Positions 8,520-19,230 of a stretch of DNA of 64,000 nt are shown here, one piece after another. Under the pieces are notes generated by a model. It saw nothing but the letters and a program-made list of their open reading frames with translations. It was not told the DNA's origin and did no database searches. Positions within the stretch are counted from its first letter, which is position 1, and each line of letters starts with the position of its first letter. Source of the stretch: Sphingomonas sp. OK281 (GTDB lineage: Bacteria; Pseudomonadota; Alphaproteobacteria; Sphingomonadales; Sphingomonadaceae); assembly GCF_900115295.1 (NCBI RefSeq), contig NZ_FOVZ01000001.1, forward strand, positions 124,001 to 188,000. The letters are read 5' to 3'. A program made the translations under genes and the position numbers.

Positions 8520-10955
8520 TCAGAACCCGACGCTAATCGTCCCGAACCACTGCCGCGGCGAAACCGGGAACTGGTTGAACGTCCCGCTCGCCGCACCGAT
8601 GCTCAGCGTCGACGCCGCCCGCTTGTTGGTGATGTTCGTCACGTTCAGGCTCACCGTCGCGGTCCGGACGATCTGTCCCTCCGCCAGCGGCACCCGCGCC
8701 GCGATCCGCCCCGACAGCGTGAAGTAGGACGGCACCGACAGGTCGTTGGTGTAGGTCGCGAACCGCTTGCCGATATAATCCCCGACCAGCTGCGCGTCGA
8801 AGATGCCGTAATTGGCCGACGCGGTGAACTTGTTCAGCCAGTCCGGGCTGCCCGGTACCTTCTTGCCCGCGGTCGCGACGGTGGTCGTCCCGCTGACATA
8901 GTTCTCCTCGTAGCGCGAGTTGTTGTACGACAGCGCGTCGTAGAACGAGAAATGCGAGCCGAACCGGAACGTGCCGGCGACGTCGAACCCGTCGGTCTTC
9001 ACTGCGCCCACGTTCTGCAGGATCGCGGCGCCGCTGACGACCGCGGTCACCACCGGGTTCGGGCTGATCCCGAGCAGGCGGTTGCTGAAATCGACATGGT
9101 ACACGCTGATCTGACCCTCGAACCCGGTGAGCGGCCCGAGGTTCAGCGCATGATGCGCCCGCAGGCCCGCCTCGTACGTCCAGCTCGTCTCCGGTTCGAC
9201 GTCCTGTTTGAACAGGTCGAACGCCGCCTGGCTGCCCAGCGCGAACGGCGACAGCCCCGCCGCCGCGCTCGTCTGGAACTGGCGGATGTTCTTCTGCACG
9301 TTGACGAACACCTGGTCGTCGGGCGTCACGTCCCACAGCGCGCCGAGCTGTGGCAGGAAGTATTTGTGCGTGTCGATCGTGCCGACCGGCAGCGCGACCG
9401 AGCCGGTGAACGATCCCGGGATCGGCTGCGTCGGCACGCGCTGCGACGCGTTCTGGAACGTGCTCTTGACCCCGCCGAGCACGGTCAGCGTCGGCAGCAG
9501 CTTCCAGCTGTCCTGGATATGCGCCTGGTATTCGTCGACGCGCACTTCGCTGTGATATTGCGTGATCAGCGGCGTCAGTTCGTCGCCCGGGCGCTGGTAC
9601 GGCGTGCTCGGATCGTTGACCGGGAACGGATACCAGCGACGATATGCGGACGAGCTCTGGTGCTCGTACCACGCACCGAACTCGACATGATGTGCGCCCA
9701 GGTCGAGCGCAACGGTGGAGACCAGGCCTTCGCGATCGATGCGATATTCGGTCGTGCGCGTCGCCAGCCCCGAACCGCCGAACACGGTCGTCAGGTTCTG
9801 GCCGGGGTAATAGAACGAGAACAGCTTGGGCAGGCCGGCGACGTCGATCGGGCCGCCGATGACGCCGACGCCGTCATTGTGGTGGTAATAGGCCTGGTTC
9901 GAGAAGGTCACGCGGTCGCTGACGTTCCAGTCGTATTTGACGTAGCCGAGGTAATCGGTACGCGCCGCCACGCCGTAATAATTGCGATAGTTCGCGCCGT
10001 CCGCCTTGTACGCGCCCGAGTTGAGATAGGCGAGCATCGCGCCGAAATCGGGATAGACGAAGGGGCGCACATATGGCGCGGTGCCTTGCGTCGCGGTGGT
10101 GATGACGGTCGAATCCTCGTTCGGCTCGGTCTTGTCCGAATAGGCGCCGTACAGCGTCAGCTTGCCGTTGCTGTCGTCGTGGACGAACTTGGCGTTGGCC
10201 TGGTAGCCGCCCTGGATTGCGTCGAAATCCCACGCCCTCGCCTTCTGTCGCGAGCCCGATATGTAGAAGCTGTTGCCGTTGCCGAACGTCCCGCTGTCGA
10301 TCCGCGCGAACAGGCGCGAGGTTGAATGGCTGCCGAGCGTCTGGTCGACCTGCGCACCAAGATCCTTGCGCGGATCGCTCGAGAACGTATCGATCGTCCC
10401 GCCCAGATTGCTCGTCGATGCGGTCCCGAGATCGCCCGCGCCGCTTGCCAGCGTCACGCGTGCCACGTTCTCGGAGATGATCGCGCGCTGCGGCGACAGG
10501 CCGTTGTAATTGCCGTAATTCTGGTCGCCCAGCGGCAGGCCGTCGAGCGTATAGCCAAGCTGTTGCGCATTGAAGCCGTGGACGAACAACGAGATGTTCT
10601 GCTCGTTGTTGCCCCATGGATCGGCGGTGAGGAACGTCACGCCGGGCAACGTCTGCAGCGCCTTCAACGGGCTGACACCCGGCAGGATCTTCTGCATGTC
10701 GATGCCGCTGACCTGCGTGACCGACCGCGTCGCCGCACCGGTGACGACGATCGGGTCGTCCTGTCCGCTTGCCGCGGGGGCGGGCTCGGGGGCGGGCGCG
10801 GGGTCCGCGGCGTCGGTGGCGGAGGGCGTCGCACCGGGTTCGGCACCGGCGGCTACCAGCGATTGCGCGACGGCCGCGCCCGGAACGGTGCCCAGCGCGC
10901 CCACGCCGACGGCGCCACACAACAGCCGCGCGAAGCGGCTCGAAAAGTTCGTCAT
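8520..10955 (-). CDS. TonB-dependent outer-membrane receptor
   Basis: This 811-residue outer-membrane beta-barrel imports an unidentified ligand using TonB energy. Residues 1-30 form a signal peptide ending AAVA before QS. A Pro/Ala-rich stretch follows, then a TonB box (DDPIVVTG, about residues 66-73). The plug domain comes next (ALQTLPGVTFLTADPWG, VHGFNAQQLGYTLDGLPL), followed by the barrel, which ends in the outer-membrane signature WFGTISVGF with terminal Phe. It is transcribed toward lpdA and separated from it by repeats. No neighbouring transport or enzyme gene indicates the ligand, and no Fur-like or riboswitch sequence was convincing upstream. Confidence 0.93.
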   Translation of the reverse strand: MTNFSSRFARLLCGAVGVGALGTVPGAAVAQSLVAAGAEPGATPSATDAADPAPAPEPAPAASGQDDPIVVTGAATRSVTQVSGIDMQKILPGVSPLKALQTLPGVTFLTADPWGNNEQNISLFVHGFNAQQLGYTLDGLPLGDQNYGNYNGLSPQRAIISENVARVTLASGAGDLGTASTSNLGGTIDTFSSDPRKDLGAQVDQTLGSHSTSRLFARIDSGTFGNGNSFYISGSRQKARAWDFDAIQGGYQANAKFVHDDSNGKLTLYGAYSDKTEPNEDSTVITTATQGTAPYVRPFVYPDFGAMLAYLNSGAYKADGANYRNYYGVAARTDYLGYVKYDWNVSDRVTFSNQAYYHHNDGVGVIGGPIDVAGLPKLFSFYYPGQNLTTVFGGSGLATRTTEYRIDREGLVSTVALDLGAHHVEFGAWYEHQSSSAYRRWYPFPVNDPSTPYQRPGDELTPLITQYHSEVRVDEYQAHIQDSWKLLPTLTVLGGVKSTFQNASQRVPTQPIPGSFTGSVALPVGTIDTHKYFLPQLGALWDVTPDDQVFVNVQKNIRQFQTSAAAGLSPFALGSQAAFDLFKQDVEPETSWTYEAGLRAHHALNLGPLTGFEGQISVYHVDFSNRLLGISPNPVVTAVVSGAAILQNVGAVKTDGFDVAGTFRFGSHFSFYDALSYNNSRYEENYVSGTTTVATAGKKVPGSPDWLNKFTASANYGIFDAQLVGDYIGKRFATYTNDLSVPSYFTLSGRIAARVPLAEGQIVRTATVSLNVTNITNKRAASTLSIGAASGTFNQFPVSPRQWFGTISVGF

Positions 10956-11298
10956 CCTGAAACCCCTTAGTGAGATCGATCGATCGTCACTCCCGAGGCA
11001 GCGCCTATGGCGGGCCCGGGACAGCGGGATTACGGATATGCGTCAGATTTAATTAGGCGTTACAAACAGGACGAACCGTGTGTGCGACGACGGCAAGTCG
11101 TCCAGGCGCCCCGCCGATGCACCGCCGATGGCGGAGAATGGACCGTCCGACTGGCTGCAAGGTCGCGTCCCATTATCGCGACCTGACCGACACACGTGCG
11201 GCGTCTCACACGTCCGGGTTTCTGGTCCATCGGCACTAAAGCCGCCTGACCAGCTTTACCGGCTCGCAACGCCAGCAGCGGCGTCGCGAGCCACGAAC
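10956..11298. other. Gene-free stretch upstream of the receptor gene
   Basis: This holds the presumed promoter of the minus-strand receptor gene and the 3' flank of the gene at 11299. The segment 11040-11060 is AT-richer (around TTTAATTAGG) and is a reasonable promoter position for the receptor. Short ORFs here lack GC-ending codon preference and a recognisable product, so none is called. Confidence 0.4.
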
Positions 11299-11901
11299 TC
11301 AACCGGCGGGAGGATCCTTCTTCCCGGTCGGCTTGCCGAACCCGACGAACAACCGTTCGAGTCCCACCGTGACCGAGTCCAGCACCTTGGCGAACTCCGG
11401 CGGCAGCGCATTCGTCTCGCTACGCGGCGGCTCCGGCGTATCCCCAGCGAACGGGCCTTTGCCCTGCGGCTTGGTCGGCTCGGCAGCCACGTCCGGCTCG
11501 ACCTTCGACGCTACAGGCTCAGCCTGCGGCGACCCCGAGGGCGAGGGTGAAGACGGGGCGGGGGAGGGCGGGGCAGGCGGCGTCGGCCGAGCACTCGACT
11601 TGGCGTCATGCTTCGAGATCGCCGTCGCCGCGGCCATCAGGCCTGCCGCGATCATCTGTCGACCTACCGGCGTTCCCATCTGGCGGGCAATCGTGGCGGC
11701 GATCCCGGCAAACGCCGTGCCGCCTTCGTGCTTGCGGCCCCCAGCCTTGTGGTCTTCGGCCTTGCGGTCGTCGTGCTTGCGATCCTCGTGCCGAGCGCCG
11801 TCGTGCTCGTGATGCTGATGCCCGGCGGCCTCGGGGTTGCGTGCCGCCACCATCTCGGCCTCGCGCTCGCGCCGCTTACGCTCGTCCTTCTTCTTGCCCA
11901 T
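11299..11901 (-). CDS. Hypothetical charged protein
   Basis: The 200-residue product starts MGKKKDERKRREREAEM. The start at 11901 has a GAGG site 5 nt upstream and is preferred over the extension to 11952. The first third is strongly charged and rich in His, Lys and Glu. The middle has a short hydrophobic-leaning segment (TAFAGIAATIARQMG...MIAAGLMAAATAI). The rest is Pro/Ser-rich and probably disordered until a short C-terminal helix (PPEFAKVLDSVTVGLERLFVGFG). No known domain is recognised. The composition suggests a nucleoid- or membrane-associated accessory protein, but that is a guess. Confidence 0.6.
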   Translation of the reverse strand: MGKKKDERKRREREAEMVAARNPEAAGHQHHEHDGARHEDRKHDDRKAEDHKAGGRKHEGGTAFAGIAATIARQMGTPVGRQMIAAGLMAAATAISKHDAKSSARPTPPAPPSPAPSSPSPSGSPQAEPVASKVEPDVAAEPTKPQGKGPFAGDTPEPPRSETNALPPEFAKVLDSVTVGLERLFVGFGKPTGKKDPPAG

Positions 11902-12004
11902 GATGTCCTCTGTGCGCTTCCGTTCGTGTGTACGATAAAGATAATACACCAATGAAGCAGCGCAACCCCGCGACGGTAGGGACCTGTCATCGTCTTGCAG
12001 ACGG

Positions 12005-12829
12005 TCAGTTGCGTCCCGACCACGTTCCCGGCAATCGCCACGTCACCTTGCGCGTCAGGTGACTGATCATCGGCTTGCCGTCGAAGCCGAGCGCCGGACT
12101 ATAGCGTCCGCGGTTGGTGATCGCAGTGCAGGCCGCCTTGTCCAGTTCGACTTCGCCGCTCTTCACCACGGTCCGGCAATCGGCGACCCGCCCGTCGACA
12201 CCGATCGTCCAGAGCACGGTCGACGTCCCCTGCGCGCCCTTGCCGAGCACGGTCTTCGGATAGTCTTCGGGCGAGATCCAATACGCAGGCGAGGTCGTCG
12301 GCGCGGCGGGCTGCGCGATCCGCGAACGCTCGGTCGGGTCGATCCCCCACAGCTTGACCGTCGCATCATTGCATGTGGCCAAGGCCTCGAATGCTGCCTT
12401 CGCGTGGGGCAAGGCGAACGCCCATCCTGGCATCTTGTCCGGCATGATCTTCAGGACGGCATCGGCCGGCAGCGTCTCGAACAGCGCGACGTCGACCGGC
12501 ATGCGCGTCATCCGCTTTCCCGAAGCCTGGGTCGGATAACTCTCGTACCGGCTTTCGCCCGTCCCCCCGCCGACGACGCTGACCGCCGCCTGTCCCAGCC
12601 GCATCGTCGCGCTACGATCGTTGGTATAGATCATCAGGTCCATCGTGGGCTCCAACGGTGCCCTGCGCAGCGCCAGGATCGTCTCCGCCTTGTCGGTGCC
12701 ATAGGTGCGACCCAGCATGCAGGCCGTCGCGCCGTAGTCGACGTTCCACTTGCCCACTGGCGTCAAAGGCGCGGTCGCGGCGGGCTCGGCCAGCGCTGCG
12801 GCTGCGATCAGCGCCACCATCAGCGGCAT
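12005..12829 (-). CDS. Periplasmic protein with TonB-like C-terminal domain
   Basis: This 274-residue protein has a short N-terminal signal (MPLMVALIAAAALAEPAATA). The N-terminal half is of unknown type. The C-terminal third resembles the TonB C-terminal fold seen in many sphingomonad orphan proteins (ISPEDYPKTVLGKGAQGTSTVLWTIGVDGRVADCRTVVKSGEVELDKAACTAI, read in segments). Key markers are the YP...G..G.....V..DG.V..C.V..S.G...LD..AC pattern and two Cys that could form a disulfide. It lacks the membrane anchor and Pro-rich spacer of true TonB, so direct energy transduction is unlikely. Confidence 0.7.
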   Translation of the reverse strand: MPLMVALIAAAALAEPAATAPLTPVGKWNVDYGATACMLGRTYGTDKAETILALRRAPLEPTMDLMIYTNDRSATMRLGQAAVSVVGGGTGESRYESYPTQASGKRMTRMPVDVALFETLPADAVLKIMPDKMPGWAFALPHAKAAFEALATCNDATVKLWGIDPTERSRIAQPAAPTTSPAYWISPEDYPKTVLGKGAQGTSTVLWTIGVDGRVADCRTVVKSGEVELDKAACTAITNRGRYSPALGFDGKPMISHLTRKVTWRLPGTWSGRN

Positions 12830-13011
12830 CGAAAATCAGTCCTCATCGTATCATCCCGCTGCACGCCGTACCGCCGCCGGTTGTCATCAATACCCCGCCC
12901 GGTTGCAAGCCGGATGTAAGCCTCCCAGCCGATCGTCGCGCAATCGATCGTTCCGGATGAACTGGCACCCGGCCTCATGCATTCCTATCTCTCCCACTAG
13001 TCTCCCGATCA

Positions 13012-13026
13012 GAACAGAAGTAGAAC
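13012..13026. promoter_or_regulatory. LexA (SOS) box upstream of uvrA
   Basis: The sequence GAAC-AGAAGTA-GAAC is an exact GAAC-N7-GAAC, the reverse complement of the GTTC-N7-GTTC operator bound by alphaproteobacterial LexA. It ends 7 bp before the uvrA start codon, where LexA would block transcription or early elongation of this DNA-damage gene. Confidence 0.85.
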
Positions 13027-13033
13027 CAGCCTC

Positions 13034-15931
<2,898 letters not shown>

Positions 15932-15999
15932 GGCACAGAATCTCCTTGTAAGGTCGCGGCGTGGTATGTCAGCTTCATGCTTAGCCGCATGGAGACGAT

Positions 16000-17172
16000 A
16001 TGCTTACGCCTTCAATGACCGCTCTTGAGAAGCAGATTGTTAAGGCGCTCTTGGGCAAAGGTCACCGCAACCAAGACATTCATGCTTTGATCAATACTGG
16101 CCGCGATCCGACCGTAAATTTTGGCCGAATTAGTGATGTTAAAAAATTGGAGATATTGCCCGCGACCGATGAGCAGATCGAGCGGTTCACATTGGAAAAA
16201 TCTCTTATCGATCTGCAGACAGGCTTGTCACCGTTCGAGAATGAACGCTTAGTTCGCGCTCGGGAGGCGATGATGCTGGCGATTCAGATTTTCAATATGC
16301 CGCTTCTTCGTTTTAAGGTTGAGGTATTTGCGGTCCTGTCGAACATAGCATGGACGTATTTACTTCACGAATTTTACATTCGTCGAGACGGCGTCATTAC
16401 CCATAAAGATGGAAGCTCATTCCTGCTCGGTCAGATGATAAAAAGGCAGGACGTCCCAATCGCTGTTGGATCGGTTAATAATCTTCAAGCAATGAAGATA
16501 ATTAGGGATGCAGTTGAGCACAAAACTCTTGCAGCGATCGGCGAGACATTTTACGCAATATTTCAAGCTAACTGCTTGAACTTCGAAAAGTCATTATGCG
16601 AGCTGTTTGGAGAGCGCGTTTCTCTGGGCAAAGATTTGTCATATGCAATTCAGATTTCTAAAATGTCGATTGATCAGGCAGCGATGCTTCAGAAGGCAGA
16701 GGTTGCGGGGCCAGTTCAATCGATCGACGCACAATTGAGTAAAATGTTTACCGACGATGAAATGTCTGACCCTGATTTCCAATTTAAGGTTAGTTATTCA
16801 CTGGAGAAGGCGTCGAAGGGCGATGCCCATTTTACGTTCTCTAATAAGCTCGGAGACGGAAATCCTCACAACGTATTAGTTCAGAAGGTTGCGGCAGATG
16901 AAAATTGGCCGCACAGGGCAGGTTCGGTAGTTAAGAAGGTAGTGGAGAAGACGGGCAAACATTTTAGCTCACATAACCACACCCAGGCATGGCGAAAATT
17001 CGGCGTCCGTCCTAAACCTGGATCATTAACACCAAGCGGTACGAATCCGAAATTTTGTACTTATCATGTCGCCCACAAGGACTACACCTATTCGGACGAA
17101 TGGGTAGCCAAGTTGTGTGGTATAGTGACCGATGATGTTGAGTTCGGAAAATTAAAGAACTCGAAATCATAG
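16000..17172 (+). CDS. DUF3644 protein with a HEPN-type R-D-x3-H motif
   Basis: The 390-residue product opens with a helix-turn-helix-like segment (LEKQIVKALLGKGHRNQDI...INTGRDPTVNFGRISDVK). It then has the DUF3644 hallmark AREAMMLAIQIFNMP...FAVLSNIAWTYLLHEFY (about residues 87-126). Residues 169-174 read RDAVEH, matching the R[N/D/H]xxxH catalytic signature of HEPN ribonucleases; DUF3644 is, to my recollection, assigned to that superfamily. The coding region is distinctly AT-rich, with A/T-ending codons unlike every neighbour, pointing to recent transfer. The start at 16000 has GGAG 7 nt upstream. The gene stands alone downstream of uvrA. An RNA-cutting defence or toxin role is inference. 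Confidence 0.75.
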   Translation: MLTPSMTALEKQIVKALLGKGHRNQDIHALINTGRDPTVNFGRISDVKKLEILPATDEQIERFTLEKSLIDLQTGLSPFENERLVRAREAMMLAIQIFNMPLLRFKVEVFAVLSNIAWTYLLHEFYIRRDGVITHKDGSSFLLGQMIKRQDVPIAVGSVNNLQAMKIIRDAVEHKTLAAIGETFYAIFQANCLNFEKSLCELFGERVSLGKDLSYAIQISKMSIDQAAMLQKAEVAGPVQSIDAQLSKMFTDDEMSDPDFQFKVSYSLEKASKGDAHFTFSNKLGDGNPHNVLVQKVAADENWPHRAGSVVKKVVEKTGKHFSSHNHTQAWRKFGVRPKPGSLTPSGTNPKFCTYHVAHKDYTYSDEWVAKLCGIVTDDVEFGKLKNSKS

Positions 17173-17242
17173 TCTAGTTGGTTTTCTAGGCTGCCGGGAT
17201 ACTGGCTTTGAAACTCGACCGTAGTCAGTTAGATTGTGTTGC

Positions 17243-17419
17243 ATGCCCGACCTAGCCCCCACCGAGTCGGAGTGCTCGACCAGCGAAGACGCGGCCGCGT
17301 ATGACGCGTGGTTCCGCGCCAAGGTAGAGCGCGCAATGAAGTCGGACACACCCAGCATTCCTCACGCTGAGGTAATGGCAATGGCGCAGGCGATCATCGA
17401 CAAACACAAGCGGCGTTGA
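17243..17419 (+). CDS. Small antitoxin-like protein, unpaired
   Basis: This 58-residue acidic-then-basic protein contains YDAWFRAKVERAMKSDTPSIPHAEVMA. That pattern (W[FL]R.KV..A..D..P.IPH.EVM) is seen in RelB/ParD-like antitoxins that partner RelE/ParE toxins in sphingomonads. No toxin gene follows: the 65 bp downstream are noncoding and the next gene runs on the other strand. The start at 17243 is the only ATG; a TTG at 17234 is an alternative. It may be a relic of a degraded TA pair or a solitary antitoxin. Confidence 0.55.
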   Translation: MPDLAPTESECSTSEDAAAYDAWFRAKVERAMKSDTPSIPHAEVMAMAQAIIDKHKRR

Positions 17420-17483
17420 CGCTGCCGCTCCTCTGGACGAATAAAGCGACGCGGCGGCTTTCCTTGTCCTAGACCTTATCCTC

Positions 17484-17807
17484 TCAGCGAACTTCCACGA
17501 GCCGTTCGCCGTTCCGAAGTAACATCACGACCTGATCCCATCGTGGCTCAAGCCATGCAAGCAACGCGCGATTGGACGCGTTGCCGCAGCGGAGCCACAA
17601 CAGGGCGAACCGGTCCGGGTGCCGGAGATAGCCAAAATCGTCGTCCTTGCTTACCAGCACCGATCCATCCGCCTCGGCGCGAGCGGCGATGGCCCGATCG
17701 CTCGCGGCAAGCATCTCGATCTCCGAAACATGCGTCGCGTCCTCGCCCCGATCGCGCAACCACCTGCACAAGGCCGGAGGTAGCTGCGCATCGACGAGGA
17801 ACTTCAT
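17484..17807 (-). CDS. DUF5615 PIN-like toxin
   Basis: The 107-residue protein begins MKFLVDAQLPPALCRWLRDRG and continues with DATHVSEIEMLAASD and VLVSKDDDFGYL. This is the DUF5615 PIN-like layout, with acidic residues at D6, the mid-protein Asp, and the KDDDF motif expected to bind metal. Such proteins are predicted ribonuclease toxins. Its start codon overlaps the stop codon of the upstream DUF433 gene by 4 bp (ATGA), the usual translational coupling of toxin to antitoxin. Confidence 0.85.
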   Translation of the reverse strand: MKFLVDAQLPPALCRWLRDRGEDATHVSEIEMLAASDRAIAARAEADGSVLVSKDDDFGYLRHPDRFALLWLRCGNASNRALLAWLEPRWDQVVMLLRNGERLVEVR

Positions 17808-18037
17808 TCGGCGGCCAGCACCACCGGATGATCGGTCGTCGCTGCTGCATAGCCCAATGTCGCTTGCACATCGGCTTCGCTAAGATACGGAAAGTCGGCA
17901 ACGATCTCCGAGATAGTCGCGCCGCCCGCCAGCATTTCGAGAACGTCGGTAACCCGAACACGCGTGCCCGTGACAACCGGCCGACCGCCGCAAACGCCGG
18001 GGTCTATCGAGATGCGGGGAAAGCCGGCGAGCGTCAT
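17804..18037 (-). CDS. DUF433 antitoxin
   Basis: This 77-residue protein carries the DUF433 winged-helix pattern: PRISIDPGVCGGRPVVTGTRVRV, then LEMLAGGATISEIVADFPYLSEADVQATL. DUF433 proteins are the usual antitoxins and autoregulators of DUF5615 toxins. I start at 18037 (MTLAGFPR), where the conserved family sequence begins, rather than at the 31-codon extension to 18130, which has no family resemblance. Confidence 0.85.
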   Translation of the reverse strand: MTLAGFPRISIDPGVCGGRPVVTGTRVRVTDVLEMLAGGATISEIVADFPYLSEADVQATLGYAAATTDHPVVLAAE

Positions 18038-18141
18038 GGTGAGAAGGTGCGACGGACAGGTGCTATCGTCAAGTCCATCAGCGGAACAGGCTACCACCCC
18101 AACTCGTTGAACCCGCCAGACCAACAACACCGGACAAACCT

Positions 18142-18468
18142 ATGCCAAAGCCCCATCACCCGGACAAGCACGCCCCGAAGCCCAAGTCGAAGACGTTAGG
18201 CATCAACGCGCTGTCGATCGGGGCCGCGGCGATCGGTCTCGGGGGTGCGTTGCTGGCGGTGTTCCTGCGCTCGAAGGCCAACCCCGCCGAGCATGCTGCG
18301 CCCGATCTCGCGCTCGACAAGCACCGCCCGGGTGCGACCGATCGCGCGCCGGACGCCTTCCGCCCCGATCCCACCGCGGTCCCCACCAAGGCCGAGCGCG
18401 AGTCGCTCCGCCCCGCCACCGGCCCAGCCCCGTCGTTCGCCGCGGATCGCGGTTCGACGCTCGGCTGA
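18142..18468 (+). CDS. Small single-span membrane protein
   Basis: The 108-residue product has a basic Lys/Pro/His N-terminus (MPKPHHPDKHAPKPKSK), one hydrophobic segment at about residues 22-43 (INALSIGAAAIGLGGALLAVFL), and a Pro/Ala/Asp-rich hydrophilic tail. A basic N-terminus before the span suggests the tail faces the periplasm. No known domain was recognised. Codon use is typical of the genome, which supports it being real. Confidence 0.6.
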   Translation: MPKPHHPDKHAPKPKSKTLGINALSIGAAAIGLGGALLAVFLRSKANPAEHAAPDLALDKHRPGATDRAPDAFRPDPTAVPTKAERESLRPATGPAPSFAADRGSTLG

Positions 18469-18907
18469 CGCGCCTTCCTGATCCTCCCCCGCCAGGGGGA
18501 GGTGGCTGGCGCTTGCCAGACGGAGGGGGAGGGGGTGATTACCTTCGTTGCGTGTCCTCCCCCTCCGTCACCTGCGGTGCCACCCCCCCTGGCGGGGGAG
18601 GATCGGAAAAGCCCGACGGTCGACGCTGATCCCGACGCCACCACCCTCACTCCGTCACCCCGGACCGGTTCCGGGGTCCACGGTCCCCCGAACTCGATAG
18701 CGGCGATGTGCGAAACGGTGGATACCGGAACAAGGCTCTTCCGAGCAAAGCCGAAGGGTCCGGCATGACGGGGGAGGGCATAACCCTCATCCTCGTTCTC
18801 CTGCGAAGGCAGGAGCCCAGCACCAAGCAGGACAGCGATCGTGGCTCCTGGGCCCCCGCGTTCGCGGGGGAACAAGGCAGCAGCTCCAACCGCCGTCGCA
18901 TCCCGCA
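18469..18907. repeat. Cluster of three intergenic inverted-repeat types
   Basis: No gene is supported here. From left to right it holds a CTCCCCCGCCAGGGGGAG pair (18480-18605, same type as 43533-43658 and 51276-51402), a CACCCCGGACC...GGTCCGGCATGACG pair (18651-18773), and a REP-like pair (18793-18876) with TCCTGCGAAGGCAGGA facing CCCCCGCGTTCGCGGGGG. Insertions of repeats next to one another suggest a permissive intergenic site. Confidence 0.7.
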
Positions 18908-18948
18908 CCCCCCCCCCCCCCCACCCCCCCCCCCCCCCCCCCCCCCCC
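18908..18948 (+). repeat. Poly-C tract (15 C, A, 25 C)
   Basis: A run of 15 C, a single A at 18923, then 25 C lies 39 bp upstream of the gene at 18988. Such long homopolymers are rare in bacteria. They can vary in length by slippage and form G-quadruplexes on the other strand, and they are prone to assembly error. The run lies in the probable promoter or leader of the downstream genes. Confidence 0.9.
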
Positions 18949-18987
18949 GGCATACCTGATCGGTCCTCTCCGCAACGAGGATCGATC

Positions 18988-19230
18988 ATGGCGAACGCAC
19001 CCACCCCGGCCGACCCGCACCCATGCTACATCGCCACGCGCGCCACGCCCGCCCCCCGGCCCCGGTACGAACCCCCAATCCCCGACCACCTCCCAGACGC
19101 GGTCCGCCACGTCATCGCCTGGCAAGCGCATGTAGACGCCGGCCGGATCGGCACCCGCATCCCCGTATCGCCCGAGATCGCCGCCAACCGCGACCGCTGG
19201 ACCGCGCTTGCCCGGACCATGCGCAAGTGA
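18988..19230 (+). CDS. Small hypothetical protein
   Basis: The 80-residue product (MANAPTPADPHPCYIATRATPA...TALARTMRK) is Pro-rich at the start, then has a helical stretch (LPDAVRHVIAWQAHVDAGRIGTRIPVSPEIAANRDRWTAL in parts). An ACGAGG site sits 6 nt before the ATG, which supports this start over the longer frame running through the poly-C tract. The GTG start of the next reading frame overlaps its stop (GTGA). Function unknown; sphingomonad-type accessory gene. Confidence 0.55.
   Translation: MANAPTPADPHPCYIATRATPAPRPRYEPPIPDHLPDAVRHVIAWQAHVDAGRIGTRIPVSPEIAANRDRWTALARTMRK

Noticed and set aside
10956..11298. Cobalamin or other riboswitch ahead of the TonB-dependent receptor
   Set aside because: No recognisable riboswitch core and the leader between likely promoter and start is short.
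11060..11302. 80-codon minus-strand ORF upstream of the receptor gene
   Set aside because: Cys/Arg-rich, no ribosome site, not matching local codon use; better explained as noncoding.
18480..18605. CRISPR-like repeat array
   Set aside because: Only two facing half-units; no regularly spaced identical direct repeats and no cas genes in the window.
18908..18948. Poly-C region as part of a Pro-rich coding sequence (frame 18841-19230)
   Set aside because: The conserved-looking product begins after the tract with its own ribosome site; the upstream part lies in a repeat.
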